Positions 1-27,611 of a stretch of 64,000 nt of DNA are shown here, piece by piece. Location of the stretch: assembly GCF_019774615.1 (NCBI RefSeq), contig NZ_CP081496.1:4340001-4404000 (forward strand). The letters are read 5' to 3'. This DNA comes from Streptomyces sp. BHT-5-2 (lineage in GTDB: Bacteria; Actinomycetota; Actinomycetes; Streptomycetales; Streptomycetaceae). Numbering within the stretch: the first letter of the stretch is position 1; each line of letters opens with the position of its first letter. A model generated the notes under the pieces. It had not been told where the DNA came from, searched no databases, and was given only the letters and a program-made list of their open reading frames with translations. Position numbers and translations under genes: made by a program.

Positions 1-777
1 CAGCTCCCACGGCACCAGTCCGTCCAACTGCTTGGCCCAGTAGGAGAGCTGCTCCTCCAGCAGGGCTCCGGAGAGCCGTTCGCGCTGCCAGACGGCGAAG
101 TCCGGGTAGGGGGTGGCGGCCGGGGCGGGGTCGGGCGCCTCCCCGTGGGCGAGGGCGTCGTAGTGGGCGCAGACCTCCTCCAGCACTATGCCCATGGACC
201 AGCCGTCGGTGACGATGTGGTGGGCGGTGAGCAGCAGGACGTGCTCCTCCGCGGCCGGGCGGATCAGCAGGGCACGCAGGAGCGGGCCGGTACGCAGGTC
301 GAACGGGCGGGAGTACTCGGCGAGCAGCAGCCCGTCCAGGGTCCCGTCCCGGTCGCCCGCGCCGGACGCAGCTGGTTGACGCCCCGTCATGTCGTGTAAC
401 GGCAGCGGGACGGGGGCGGCCGGGTGGACCACCTGGTGCGGCCGGCCGCCGTCCTCGTCGAAGGTGGTGCGCAGCGCCTCGTGGCGCGCCACCACGGCGT
501 CGAGGGCCCCGGACAGCGCGGTGCGGTCCAGGGGGCCGGCCAGCCGCAGGGCGACGGCGCTGTTGTAGCGGGCGTCACCGGGCCGGAGCCGGTCGAGGAA
601 CCAGAGCCGCTGCTGGGCGAAGGAGAGCGGCAGGGGGCGGGACCGGTCCGCGGCCGGGATGCCCGGCCGGGCCGTGGCGGCCGGCGGGGCCTGTCCGGCC
701 AGCCGGCGGCGCAGTGCCTCCCGCAGCTCCGGCGGCAGGGCCGCGGCACGGTCCTTCTTCGCGTCCGAGGACGTCAT
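1..777 (-). CDS. Second NRPS of the operon, N-terminal part (condensation domain; runs off the window)
   Basis: The ATG complement lies at 775-777 with GAGGAA just upstream, 11 bases after the stop of the first NRPS, so the two genes are co-transcribed and probably translationally coupled. The visible 259 residues are a linker followed by a condensation domain: a C1-like LSFAQQRLWFLDRL, an AxRHEALRTTF-like stretch, and the C3 active-site motif HHIVTDGWS, which carries the second His used in peptide-bond formation. HHIVTDG is typical of LCL domains, which fits the upstream module 5 having no epimerase, so this domain should accept an L-residue at its donor site. The missing C-terminal end should hold the release point. 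Because a separate PBP-type thioesterase is encoded upstream, I expect the second NRPS to end in PCP-E or PCP rather than a fused thioesterase. Its length and substrates cannot be read here. Confidence 0.93.
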   Translation of the reverse strand, partial: MTSSDAKKDRAAALPPELREALRRRLAGQAPPAATARPGIPAADRSRPLPLSFAQQRLWFLDRLRPGDARYNSAVALRLAGPLDRTALSGALDAVVARHEALRTTFDEDGGRPHQVVHPAAPVPLPLHDMTGRQPAASGAGDRDGTLDGLLLAEYSRPFDLRTGPLLRALLIRPAAEEHVLLLTAHHIVTDGWSMGIVLEEVCAHYDALAHGEAPDPAPAATPYPDFAVWQRERLSGALLEEQLSYWAKQLDGLVPWEL

Positions 778-788
778 GTCGTCGTTCC

Positions 789-19409
<18,621 letters not shown>

Positions 19410-19555
19410 GTTGGTCAGTCCTTCTGGGCGGGGACGGAGCGGCCTGCGGGACGTGCGGCGGTGCGGCGGGCCGCCCGGAGAAGCGGGGCCGGGCGGAGCG
19501 GAGCCGGACGCGCGAGCGGGTGGGGAGGCGCACCCGGGCGTCCGCCGGGCCCGGT

Positions 19556-20911
19556 TCAGGCGGTGGCGGTGCGGCGGGCCGTGCGGCCGGAGATCTGCAG
19601 GCGGTCGATGGCCCCGCTGTCGGGGTCGCGCAGGAAGCGCCCGCCCGGCACCGTACGACCGGTGGTGGGGTCCACCAGGTCGCAGGAGAGGTCCGGGTAG
19701 CAGACCAGCGGGGCCGGGGTGTCGCCGTTCACGGTGAGCGACAGGGTGCCCGCGGCGTCCGCGGTGACCAGGTATTCGACGGTGCCGTTGCGGTAGCTCC
19801 CGGCGCCCTGGGGCAGCGAGCCGGCCGGGCCCCGCACGGGCGGCCGGGCGGCCGACGGGACCGGCTCCCCGGTGATCTCGCCGAGTTCCCCGGCGAGTTC
19901 GTGCCACAGGGCGGTGCCGTTGTTGGCGTTGGCGGTGAAGGCGACCACGGTTCCGGTTTCCGGTTCGGCCCGCAGATGGCAGGAGGTGCCCTGGGCGTTG
20001 CCGTCGTGGCCGCACCACAGCCGGGCGTCCTGCTGGAAGAGCGCGAGGCCCGGGCCCCAGGCGTCGGCGAGCGCGCCCGGGGCGGCGCCGGGCACCGGGC
20101 TGCGCATCTCCTCGGCGGCGTCGGGGGTCAGCACTGCGCGGGGCCCCGCACCGGTCAGCGCCCGCCCGAGAGCGACCAGGTCGAGGGCGCTCGCCGCCAG
20201 TCCGCCGGCCGGGGCCTCGACCGGCGCGAGGGTCTGGCGAACCGGCCGTACCCGGCCGGAGTCCGGGTGGACGGAGTGGCCGCCGGCGAGCGGCCGCCCG
20301 GGCTCCGGCTCCCCCAGGAAGGCGGGCACGGTGCCCAGCGGTTCGAGGAGCAGCGTCCGCACGGCGTCCCGCCAGGCCATGCCGGTGACCTCTTCGATCA
20401 GCCGCCCGGCGGCGACGTATCCGGCGTTGGAGTACGAGAAGCCGGTGCCGGGCGCGCACACCGTGTCCCGGCCGGCGCAGTACACGGCGAGGTAGCGCGC
20501 GGCCGTCAGCCCCGCCGCTTCGTCCGAGTCGGGCCCGGTGGGCAGTCCCCCGGTGTGGCTGAGCAGGTGCCGCACGGTGAGGTGCGGGGCACGGCGCAGC
20601 TCCGGTATGTGCGCCCCGGCGAGGTCGTCGAGGTCGAGGTCACCGTCGTCGGCCAGCAGCAGCACGGCGGCGGCCGTGTAGGGCTTGGTCAGCGAGCCCA
20701 GCGGCACCGCCGTGTCCGCGGTGAGCGGTCGGCCCGTCCCCGCGTCCGCCACGCCGGTGTGCAGCGCGTAGGTCACCGCATCGAGACGTACGGCGAGTTG
20801 GGCGCCCGGCACCTGGTGGGCGCGGGCGAGGGTGTCCAGACGCTCTTGTAAGAGGCGTCGTATCCGGGTCGGCTGCCGGTTCGCGACCGGCGCGCTCGAA
20901 GCATGCGGCAT
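19556..20911 (-). CDS. Stand-alone PBP-type (SurE-like) thioesterase/peptide cyclase
   Basis: A 451-residue beta-lactamase/penicillin-binding-protein-fold serine hydrolase. Catalytic landmarks: SxxK as Ser73-Leu-Thr-Lys76, the Tyr motif in YSNAGY, and GHDGNAQG in place of the KTG motif. A C-terminal lipocalin-like extension follows (GTVEYLVTAD onward), as in SurE, the surugamide cyclase, whose length is about the same. Enzymes of this family are not secreted beta-lactamases: they take a peptide from the last PCP in trans, joining an L-configured N-terminus to a D (or achiral) C-terminus. No signal peptide is visible, which agrees with a cytoplasmic role. The gene lies 146 bases upstream of the NRPS on the same strand and behind the P450. 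The context is what separates it from an ordinary serine hydrolase such as the one at 24924-26051. The exact substrate is inferred. Confidence 0.85.
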   Translation of the reverse strand: MPHASSAPVANRQPTRIRRLLQERLDTLARAHQVPGAQLAVRLDAVTYALHTGVADAGTGRPLTADTAVPLGSLTKPYTAAAVLLLADDGDLDLDDLAGAHIPELRRAPHLTVRHLLSHTGGLPTGPDSDEAAGLTAARYLAVYCAGRDTVCAPGTGFSYSNAGYVAAGRLIEEVTGMAWRDAVRTLLLEPLGTVPAFLGEPEPGRPLAGGHSVHPDSGRVRPVRQTLAPVEAPAGGLAASALDLVALGRALTGAGPRAVLTPDAAEEMRSPVPGAAPGALADAWGPGLALFQQDARLWCGHDGNAQGTSCHLRAEPETGTVVAFTANANNGTALWHELAGELGEITGEPVPSAARPPVRGPAGSLPQGAGSYRNGTVEYLVTADAAGTLSLTVNGDTPAPLVCYPDLSCDLVDPTTGRTVPGGRFLRDPDSGAIDRLQISGRTARRTATA

Positions 20912-21054
20912 GAGGAAGGAACTCCCGGGACTCGGAACTCACGGGGAACGACGGGACTGCCTGCCGTGGGACCGGCCGCTCCCGGTGGGGGCGGGCCGGC
21001 CGGCCGGCCCGCGCGGCGGCGGCCGGTGCGGCCGGGGCCGCGCGGCGAACGGCG

Positions 21055-22263
21055 CTATGGCCTCCGGACCTCCAACGGCAGATGGCGCGGGCTGACGATC
21101 ACGGCCGGGTTCTGGAGCACCACGTCACGGTGGTCCGGGACCGCGAGGTCGGAGAACCGATCCAGCAGCTGGCGCAGGGCGATCCGCGCCTCCAGCCGGG
21201 CCAGCGGCGCCCCGAAGCAGAAGTGGATGCCGTGACCGAAGGTCAGATGGGGGTTGGGACGACGCGTCACATCGAAGCGGTCGGGCTCGGTGAACCGGGC
21301 CGGGTCCCGGTTGGCGGTGGCGAGGTGGGCCATGACCAGCGTGTCGGTGGGCAGGGTGTGGCCACCGATCTCCACCTCCCGTGTGGTGCGCCGGCCCAGT
21401 TCGGGGAAGGGCGGCAGCCATCTGAGCACCTCCTCCAGGGCCGTCGGCAGCCGCCCCGGCTCGGCCCGCAGCAGAGCGGCGGCATCAGGGTGGGCGTCCA
21501 GGCAGAGCACCGCACTGCCCAACAGGGCGGTGGTGGTGATGTGCCCGGCGACGAGCAGCAGCGCGACGAAGCCGACGATCTCCTGGTCGGTCAGGCGGAC
21601 GCCGTCCGCCTCGGCCGCCAGCAGCCTGCCGGTCAGGTCGTCGCCCGGGTCCCTGCGGTGGCGGCGGATGTGGTCGAGAAGGTAGCCGTTCATCTCCCGC
21701 ACCGTGGGCGCGAGGGCGTTCAGGGCGCGTTCGAGGTCGGCCATGTCCGGGGCGTCGCCGAGGTCGTCCCCGCCGAAGAGAGCCGCCGCCCACTCCTGGA
21801 ACAGTCCGCGGTCCCCGGCCGGTACGCCCAGCAACTCGGCGATCACGATGACGGGCAGGGGGTAGGCCAGCGCGTCCACCACGTCGAACCGGTCGCGGTC
21901 CGCCACGGCGTCCAGCAGTTCGGTGGTCAGGGTGTGGATCCGGGGCTCCAGTCCGGCCACCACACGAGGGGTGAACGCCTGGCTGACCAGGGTGCGCAGG
22001 GTGCGGTGGCGCGGCGGGTCCATGCCGACGAAGTTGCCCTCGCGGAAGGTCTCGAAGTCCGGCTGGGTGGGCGTCAGTCCGGACAGGTCGGAGGAGTAGG
22101 TGGCCGGGTCGGCCAGTACCGCCGCCACGCTCCGGTGGTCGAGAACCTGCCAGACGCCCTGCCGTTCGTCGTGGCGCACCGGGCCGGCCGCCCGCAGGGT
22201 CAGCCACCGACCGATCAGCTCGTCGAAGACCGTGGGCGACGCACTCAGTTCCTTGCTGGTCAC
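21055..22263 (-). CDS. Cytochrome P450
   Basis: A 402-residue class I bacterial P450, GTG start preceded by GGGAGA. Landmarks: the I-helix stretch LLVAGHITTT, the K-helix ExxR in EEVLRW, and the heme loop FGHGIHFCFGAPLARLE with the axial cysteine. It is the first gene of the leftward NRPS operon, so it most likely hydroxylates or otherwise oxidises a residue of the peptide, either on a carrier protein or after release. The usual acidic residue of the AGxE/DTT motif is Ile here. No ferredoxin gene lies beside it, so the redox partners must come from elsewhere. The family resembles CYP107-type enzymes, though I cannot assign a subfamily by eye. Confidence 0.93.
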   Translation of the reverse strand: MTSKELSASPTVFDELIGRWLTLRAAGPVRHDERQGVWQVLDHRSVAAVLADPATYSSDLSGLTPTQPDFETFREGNFVGMDPPRHRTLRTLVSQAFTPRVVAGLEPRIHTLTTELLDAVADRDRFDVVDALAYPLPVIVIAELLGVPAGDRGLFQEWAAALFGGDDLGDAPDMADLERALNALAPTVREMNGYLLDHIRRHRRDPGDDLTGRLLAAEADGVRLTDQEIVGFVALLLVAGHITTTALLGSAVLCLDAHPDAAALLRAEPGRLPTALEEVLRWLPPFPELGRRTTREVEIGGHTLPTDTLVMAHLATANRDPARFTEPDRFDVTRRPNPHLTFGHGIHFCFGAPLARLEARIALRQLLDRFSDLAVPDHRDVVLQNPAVIVSPRHLPLEVRRP

Positions 22264-23957
22264 CGGCTCTCCCTGAAGTACGGGTTCTGGACGGGGTTTT
22301 CCTCAACGGCAGTTGTGCACACGACTGTTCGGCGCGGTCCGACGCCCGGAATGGGCGGCTCGCCAGGTGATGCCAAGTGACGCAAGAGGTTTACTATCAC
22401 AGCCGTTTCGTGGCCTTGACTGCTTTTCGATTAATTCTGTGCTTCCGCTGAGCGAATAGCGCGGCCACTGGGATAATGGCGCGCGGGAAGGCGTCAGGAC
22501 ATCGCCGACATAAGGCCGACCAGAGCACCCGACGGCATCCCCGCACCGCTTCCGACGGCCCCGGTACTTCCCGGTCCTCCGAACTCCTCGGCGCACACGA
22601 CCGGTTATCGACATGCGCGCGAGCACGCCCAGCAAGGGCAACGGGACCAATGGCGAAATCATTCACAGGTGCTCGACGGAAGGCGACAGTGCAGCTTGTC
22701 CCGGCGCTCGGGCACCCTTTTCACCGGCCCGAACGCGGGTGCGCGCGGCGGAAGTCGTGGTCCGCGCCCGCCACACCATCCGCACCGGGACGGCACCTGC
22801 CCTCCTCGGCAGAGAAAGGTCACCGGCGACAGCAGCCGAAAAGCCGTCGCGTCGGCCGGGCGGCACGCCGGTCCGCACCGGCCACCGGCCGGCACTGACC
22901 GGGAGCGGAAGAGGGCGCGGAATTCCCTGTGCGACAACCCTTCGCTCCCCGCGCGACGGGACGCCGAGCGCTTGACGCCGGATCCCCCCGGCGCAGCGGG
23001 GGGCAAACCGACGAACTCCGGCCGCGACCGGTCCCCTTCGCAAGGACCCACGACGGTGACACCACCGTCGACCAACTCGTCACCACACATCCCCCACAGG
23101 AAACCTCTCACCCCAGGCACTCATGAGGCGTATCCGCACCAGCAAACGTGAGCGGACCCCACCGAGCCACCGGGCGCCTACAAGAGGCAACGAGAGACCA
23201 ACACCATTACCAGCAGGCGTACTTTGAGTTGTCGGCGAACTGTGCCCCTGGCACATTCTCGCCAGTCGAACATGACCGACAGTCTTCACTCGCCTCCGCG
23301 CAATATCAACCCCCCATGTTCTGATGATGTGCGATTTTCCGGTTCATTTGCCTTGACCGGCCGGTAGGGCCCCTGGGGCTCCTGTTACCCGAGTGGCACG
23401 CGATATTCGACTTTCCGTTCGAGCGCGACGAAGAGAATCGCACAAACGTTTCCCGGAGGGCGGCCGAGCGCTCCAGGAACGCTCTCCCTCCCCCGCCGGA
23501 CGAAGACGATGAAGGTCACCCCCGCACCACGTCAAGTCGACGCAGGCAGCATTCCACCTGCAAAGCAAGCGCCCCCGCACCAGCGGCCGTTGCCCGAGCC
23601 GGCGTCATCGTTCCCCGCCGCAAAGGGCGTTGACCATCGCACCGGGTACGCGGAGCGGCAGGCCAGACGGTCAACCGACCGGCTCACGCCCACCCGCCTC
23701 CGCGTTCCCCGTACCCGACCGGCCAACGCCCCCGTCGCGGAATGGCTCGCTTTGACCGGTCGGCGAATTGGCCGAATCCCAGACCTCCCACCCGGCACAC
23801 GCGCCGAGTTACTCGCGGTCACCTCCGGTCTGGCGTCGCCGCGTCTCCCGCTATACGCCTGATATACGCCTCACTGCGCCCCTATCGCGCCCCAGTTGCG
23901 CCCCCTTGCGCCCCAAAGAACAACCGCGAGAGGGGCCGATGCTTCGCCAGCCTCCGG
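22264..23957. other. Long non-coding stretch upstream of the NRPS operon
   Basis: About 1.7 kb with no reading frame that has convincing Streptomyces codon bias or a recognisable protein. It separates the P450 start from the end of the MerR gene. The part nearest the P450 (about 22380-22450) is locally AT-richer and should hold the operon promoter; on the minus strand a TAGTAA-like -10 can be drawn near 22392-22397, but its -35 spacing is poor. No tRNA, insertion sequence or clear remnant was recognised. It may mark the border of the biosynthetic cluster. Confidence 0.5.
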
Positions 23958-24734
23958 TCACCGGTGTGGGAGGGATACACCTGCGGCGCGGAGTTTGGCT
24001 TCGGTGAGCGCGGTCAGGCGGGCTGCGATCGGCGCCTGGTCCTTGCGGTGATTGTTGATCAGCCGGTACTGGGCGGAGGCGTTGGTCCATGCCCGCAGGC
24101 TGGTGGAGGTCCCCAGGAGTGCGGGGTTGGCGAGGTAGCGGTCGGCCATGGCGGTCGCGAGTTCCTCGATCCTCGGGTCGTCCGGTTGCCAGGTCTCGGC
24201 CTCCCCACCACGTTTGATCAGGTCGACGTACTCGGCGTCGTCGAGCCAGTTTTCAAGCTGGGCCACGAAGCCGTCGAATCCCTCCGGCACCAGTGCCCGG
24301 GTCAGCACCAACGCCTCGCGTTGTGCGGCCACATAGTCGGAGCTGAAGCCGAGGCCGGGCATCCGGTCCAGGATCGCGCAGGCGCGGTCGGGCAGCAGGG
24401 CACGGTCGCCGTCGGCGAGCCGGTGCAGAATGTCGCGGCGCGCGATCAGGTCCGCGATCCGTTCGGTGAGCTGCCGCTCGACGTCGGCGAGGGTGGCGGT
24501 GAACTGCTCGGCGTCGGCGTCGAGCAGGGGCCCGATCTCGGCCAGCGGTACGCCGGCGGTGGCCAGTGTCCGGACCTGGACCAGGCGCAGCAACTCGGCC
24601 GATCCGTACCGTCGGTAGCCGGAGCTGTCGCGTCGTGGCTCGTCGACCAGCCCGTGCCGGTGGTAGTGCCGCACCGTCTTCACCGTGACGCCGACGAATG
24701 CCGCCGCCTGTCCGATCGTGACTCCGTTCACCAT
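23958..24734 (-). CDS. MerR-family transcriptional regulator
   Basis: 258 residues. The N-terminal winged helix is clear: VTIGQAAAFVGVTVKTVRHY, then HGLVDEPRRDSSGYRRY, followed by the long dimerisation helix and a roughly 150-residue effector region containing Trp and Tyr (ENWLDDAEYVDLI). The start at 24734 was chosen because the helix-turn-helix begins a few residues later; the upstream in-frame sequence does not look coding. It follows the serine hydrolase on the same strand with 189 bases between, including a strong hairpin, so it may be separately transcribed. MerR proteins of this C-terminal type usually sense small hydrophobic compounds, but the ligand is unknown. Nothing in the sequence ties it to the NRPS operon. 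Confidence 0.92.
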   Translation of the reverse strand: MVNGVTIGQAAAFVGVTVKTVRHYHRHGLVDEPRRDSSGYRRYGSAELLRLVQVRTLATAGVPLAEIGPLLDADAEQFTATLADVERQLTERIADLIARRDILHRLADGDRALLPDRACAILDRMPGLGFSSDYVAAQREALVLTRALVPEGFDGFVAQLENWLDDAEYVDLIKRGGEAETWQPDDPRIEELATAMADRYLANPALLGTSTSLRAWTNASAQYRLINNHRKDQAPIAARLTALTEAKLRAAGVSLPHR

Positions 24735-24807
24735 CTGCTCGGCCTGCCTTGTACTCGGGTCGGGCTCGGCCGCTGCGTACACCACGGCCGAGCAGGTGGG
24801 TGGGCGG

Positions 24808-24838
24808 GCCACGCCGAGTTCGCCCGGCTCGGCGTGGC
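24808..24838. terminator. Perfect 11-bp inverted repeat between serine hydrolase and MerR gene
   Basis: GCCACGCCGAG at 24808-24818 is exactly complementary to CTCGGCGTGGC at 24828-24838, with a nine-base loop. It lies 86 bases beyond the stop of the leftward serine hydrolase gene and 74 bases upstream of the MerR start. It has no T-run, as is common for Streptomyces terminators. It could instead be an operator for the MerR gene. Confidence 0.5.
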
Positions 24839-24923
24839 ACCGGTTGGTGTTCTGCCGAGGCACGACCGGTGGGACGCCCCTCAAAAGCGTACGGGTGGCG
24901 GGGGTTCGGTCCGCCGGCCGGCT

Positions 24924-26051
24924 TCAGTCCTCCGGCCGAACAGGATCGGAATCACTCTGCCCGGCGCCGAACACCTCGCCGACGAGCCTCTGTTGGGCGC
25001 TCCCGAACGCTGCCGCGATGGACAGGTCGGCGTCGTCCACCCAGGTGAGCCCGGCGGTCAGGGTCCTGGTGCCGTCGGGCGTGCCGTACATCAGCGCCGC
25101 CGAGCCCATGGTGGCACCGTTGTGGTGGAAGACGGTGCCGCCGACCGGCCCCGTGTCCTGCGCGAACACGCCCAGGCCGTAGCCGGCCTGCGCCTCGGGC
25201 GTGCGCATCTCGGCGAGCAGCCCGGCCGGTAGCAGCCTGCCGCCCATCAGGGCGGAGAAGTACGTGTGCAGATCCCGGGTGGTCGAGATCATGTCGCCAC
25301 CGGCACCGACCCAGGAGGGGTTCTGACGGGTTATGTCGACCGTCTTCTCCTGGCCGGCGTCCTCGTAGCGGTAGTAGCTGCGGTTGTGCGGCTCGGGGAT
25401 CCCGGAGGCGGTGCCCGGCACCACGGTGCCGGTCATCCCCAGCGGGCCGAGTACCCGCCGCTGCAACTCCTCGGCGAACGAGCGGCCGGTGACCTTCTCG
25501 ATCACCAGCCGGGCCAGCACGTAGTTGGTGTTGGCGTAGCTCCAGCCGGCCCCCGGCGCGAACCGCGCCGGCTTGGACAGCGACAGCCGTACCAGCTCTT
25601 CGGGCGGATAGGTCCTGAACCGGTTGTCCACCCACTCCTTGCCCCGCCAGGGGACCCCCGGCACGATCGTCCCGTCCTCGTAGAGCTCTCCGGTGTGGTT
25701 GAAGATCCCGCTGGTGTGCTGCAACAGCATCCGCAGCGTGATCCGCCGATCCAGTCCGAACTCGGGCAGGTGGTCGTCGGCCGGCGCGTCCAGACCGATC
25801 CTGCCCTCGGCCACCAGCATGAGGACCGAGGTCGCGACGAAGTTCTTGGTGGTGCTGCCGATCCGGAAGTGCCCGTCGACCAGTGGCCTGGCGCTGCGGC
25901 CCAGCTCGCGCGCCCCGGCGCTGCCGACCCACTCGCCTTCCTCGTCGTTCACCCGCAGCTGCACCCCGAGGAAACCGGACTCGACGATCTCCTCGATGGC
26001 CTTCTGCAGCGCCGGGCGGTCCGGCCCCTGGTCAGAAAGGGTGTTGGACAT
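24924..26051 (-). CDS. Serine hydrolase, beta-lactamase/D-Ala-D-Ala carboxypeptidase family
   Basis: 375 residues of the class C beta-lactamase fold. The SxxK nucleophile motif is in IGSTTKNF (about residue 66), the Tyr motif is YANTNY, and FHHNGATMG takes the place of the KTG box. No signal peptide or lipobox is seen, so it is probably cytoplasmic, like many Streptomyces esterase/amidase members. It has no LCN-like C-terminal domain and no NRPS neighbour, unlike the SurE-type enzyme at 19556-20911. The start is ATG with an AGGAGCAAT-like ribosome site. The substrate cannot be predicted. Confidence 0.92.
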   Translation of the reverse strand: MSNTLSDQGPDRPALQKAIEEIVESGFLGVQLRVNDEEGEWVGSAGARELGRSARPLVDGHFRIGSTTKNFVATSVLMLVAEGRIGLDAPADDHLPEFGLDRRITLRMLLQHTSGIFNHTGELYEDGTIVPGVPWRGKEWVDNRFRTYPPEELVRLSLSKPARFAPGAGWSYANTNYVLARLVIEKVTGRSFAEELQRRVLGPLGMTGTVVPGTASGIPEPHNRSYYRYEDAGQEKTVDITRQNPSWVGAGGDMISTTRDLHTYFSALMGGRLLPAGLLAEMRTPEAQAGYGLGVFAQDTGPVGGTVFHHNGATMGSAALMYGTPDGTRTLTAGLTWVDDADLSIAAAFGSAQQRLVGEVFGAGQSDSDPVRPED

Positions 26052-26204
26052 GGTGATTGCTCCTTGGAATCCGTTACGCCGGGGCGGCTGCGTGCCGCCG
26101 CGATGAGCTTCCGCCCTGCCCCAAGGTCAACCTCAACGGTGTTCTGGATCACATTCGCCGTGTGTCCGGCTGCCCGAGATCCTCCGCGCGATCGGTCATG
26201 CGTC

Positions 26205-26342
26205 GCGGAGCTGATCGCACACGGCATGCGCCAGGCGGTCGCGGCCAGCCTGCGCAGAGTCCGAGCCGAGGGGGATCCGGGGTCGGCCGTGATCAGGACG
26301 ACCTCCTGGTCGTCCTCGGGGACGAGGAGCACGTCGCAGTTC
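26205..26342 (-). pseudogene. Remnant of an XRE-family (MmyB-like) regulator C-terminus
   Basis: On the minus strand the translation LNCDVLLVPEDDQ continues into VVLITADPGSPSARTLRRLA, the end of the ligand-binding domain found after the HTH in MmyB-like XRE regulators. No HTH, no start codon and no continuous upstream frame remain, so only the tail survives. It sits between the serine hydrolase promoter and the broken EamA gene, suggesting both were damaged in the same area. Confidence 0.45.
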
Positions 26343-26518
26343 AGGCGAGGGCTGCCAGGCGGTCATCGGCGGCATGCTGGCCAGCCACGACTTCCGGCTA
26401 CGGGCGGCCAACAAGCCGGCCGCCGACCTCTACCAGTCCAACCTGCGCATCCTGCCGACGGCCTCGACCGCTTGCTGCCCCGCGAGCGGCGCGAGGCGGC
26501 CGGAATCACCCGGCGGTG

Positions 26519-27086
26519 ACGGCGTACGGTGGGGCCCCACCTGGCCGGCCATCAAGGGGCAGTTGGGGGACGTTCACCCCACGGCGTCGCTCGCGTACCG
26601 TTTCGCGCCGGCCGCCGTGATCCTGCTGGCCTGGGCCCGGCTGCCGGGGGCTTCCGCTGCGCTGTCCGGCGTGGGTGCACGGCCAGTCCGTCCTGATGGG
26701 CGCGCTGATGTTCTCCACCAACTTCGCCTGCTTCTACTCCGCCGAACAGCATCCGACCACCGCACCTCACCCTGCTCGGCAGGATCGGCGGCGAACGGGC
26801 CGCGTACGCGATGGCGCTCTTCCCGATCGTGTCGCTGCTGCTGTCCACGGTGTTCGAGCACCTCACCTGGACGGCCAGGGACGTGGCGGGTGTCGTACTG
26901 ATCCTGCTCGGCAACCTCGTGATGGTCGCCAACCCGGCGCTGCTGCGACGCCTGACCGGCCGGCCCGCACCGGACACCGCCCGGCCCGCCCTCCGGGCGG
27001 ACAACGGGAGTTTGGCGGACAACGGGAGTTTGAGGACAGGACCTAGGGCCCCCGCACCACCCCGCTCCGCCACCCAAGTCCGGTAA
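26519..27086 (+). pseudogene. Broken EamA/RhaT-family (DMT) transporter
   Basis: Pieces of a ten-helix drug/metabolite transporter appear in three successive frames: an N-terminal helix region (VRWGPTWPAIKGQLGDVHP, then LAYRFAPAAVILLAWARLPG), a middle piece (HGQSVLMGALMFSTNFACFY) and the C-terminal end (YAMALFPIVSLLLSTVFEHL, then GVVLILLGNLVMVANP). Frameshifts near 26665 and 26765 and a loss of several helices in the middle mean no full-length product can be made. The last piece is open from 26811 to 27086 and might still be translated as a short membrane peptide. It ends in a tail carrying an 18-base tandem repeat. Confidence 0.75.
26997..27032. repeat. Two exact tandem copies of an 18-base unit
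   Basis: GCGGACAACGGGAGTTTG occurs at 26997-27014 and again at 27015-27032. It lies in the degraded EamA tail, where it would encode ADNGSL twice. It probably reflects slippage in sequence no longer under selection. Confidence 0.9.
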
Positions 27087-27165
27087 TGTCCGCTCCACGA
27101 CCGCCCCGCTCCCCCAATCCACAACCACCGCACTCCCCCCGCACATCCCTTCCAGAGGAGCCCCC

Positions 27166-27543
27166 GTGCCGCACATCCTCGTCGACCACGACGCCACACT
27201 GCGGGAGTTCCTGGACTCCCGGCGCTTCGCGCACGAACTGCACACGCTCGCCGCGAAGACCGTCGACGGCATCACCGTCGAGAGCTGCAAGACCCGCTTC
27301 CGCTGCGTCGAGGACGTCGTCATCGCCCATGACGCACCCCAACAGGCCCTGATCCACGTGGACTTCGCCATCCTGCCGGGCCGCTCAACGGAGACCAAGA
27401 CCACCCTGAGCCAGGCGGTCCTGGACCTGGTACGCGCCCACACCGCGGCGGCCACGCACCTGACCGTGCACGCCTCCGTCGAGGTCCGCGACCTCGACGC
27501 GGCCTACACCAAGCACGTGACGGCGGCCGGGGGCCAGCAGTGA
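27166..27543 (+). CDS. 5-carboxymethyl-2-hydroxymuconate delta-isomerase family protein
   Basis: 125 residues, GTG start after GAGGAG at 27155-27160. The protein begins M-P-H-I-L-V: the proline after the initiator methionine is the general base of the tautomerase/CHMI fold, so the mature N-terminus should be Pro1. The family isomerises a ring-cleavage product in homoprotocatechuate degradation, but no other pathway genes are nearby, and the gene is commonly found alone in Streptomyces; it may act on a different keto-enol substrate. It is followed 68 bases later by the acylphosphatase gene on the same strand. Confidence 0.85.
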   Translation: MPHILVDHDATLREFLDSRRFAHELHTLAAKTVDGITVESCKTRFRCVEDVVIAHDAPQQALIHVDFAILPGRSTETKTTLSQAVLDLVRAHTAAATHLTVHASVEVRDLDAAYTKHVTAAGGQQ

Positions 27544-27611
27544 AATCCGCCGGGGCACGCCGGAGGCGGCGGTCGCGCACCGGTCCGACCGCTTGACCTA
27601 GAGTCCTGACC

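Noticed and set aside
19410..20459. A 350-codon in-frame extension upstream of the chosen NRPS start
   Set aside because: It is Arg-rich out-of-frame sequence of the thioesterase gene; the ATG at 19409 has a ribosome site and the A domain begins soon after.
22669..23151. A 160-codon frame in the large gap
   Set aside because: Pro/Arg/Ser-rich with no GC3 bias, no ribosome site and no recognisable domain.
24924..26051. The second serine hydrolase as another NRPS cyclase
   Set aside because: It lacks the C-terminal lipocalin-like extension, is separated from the NRPS by a large gap and faces a MerR gene instead.
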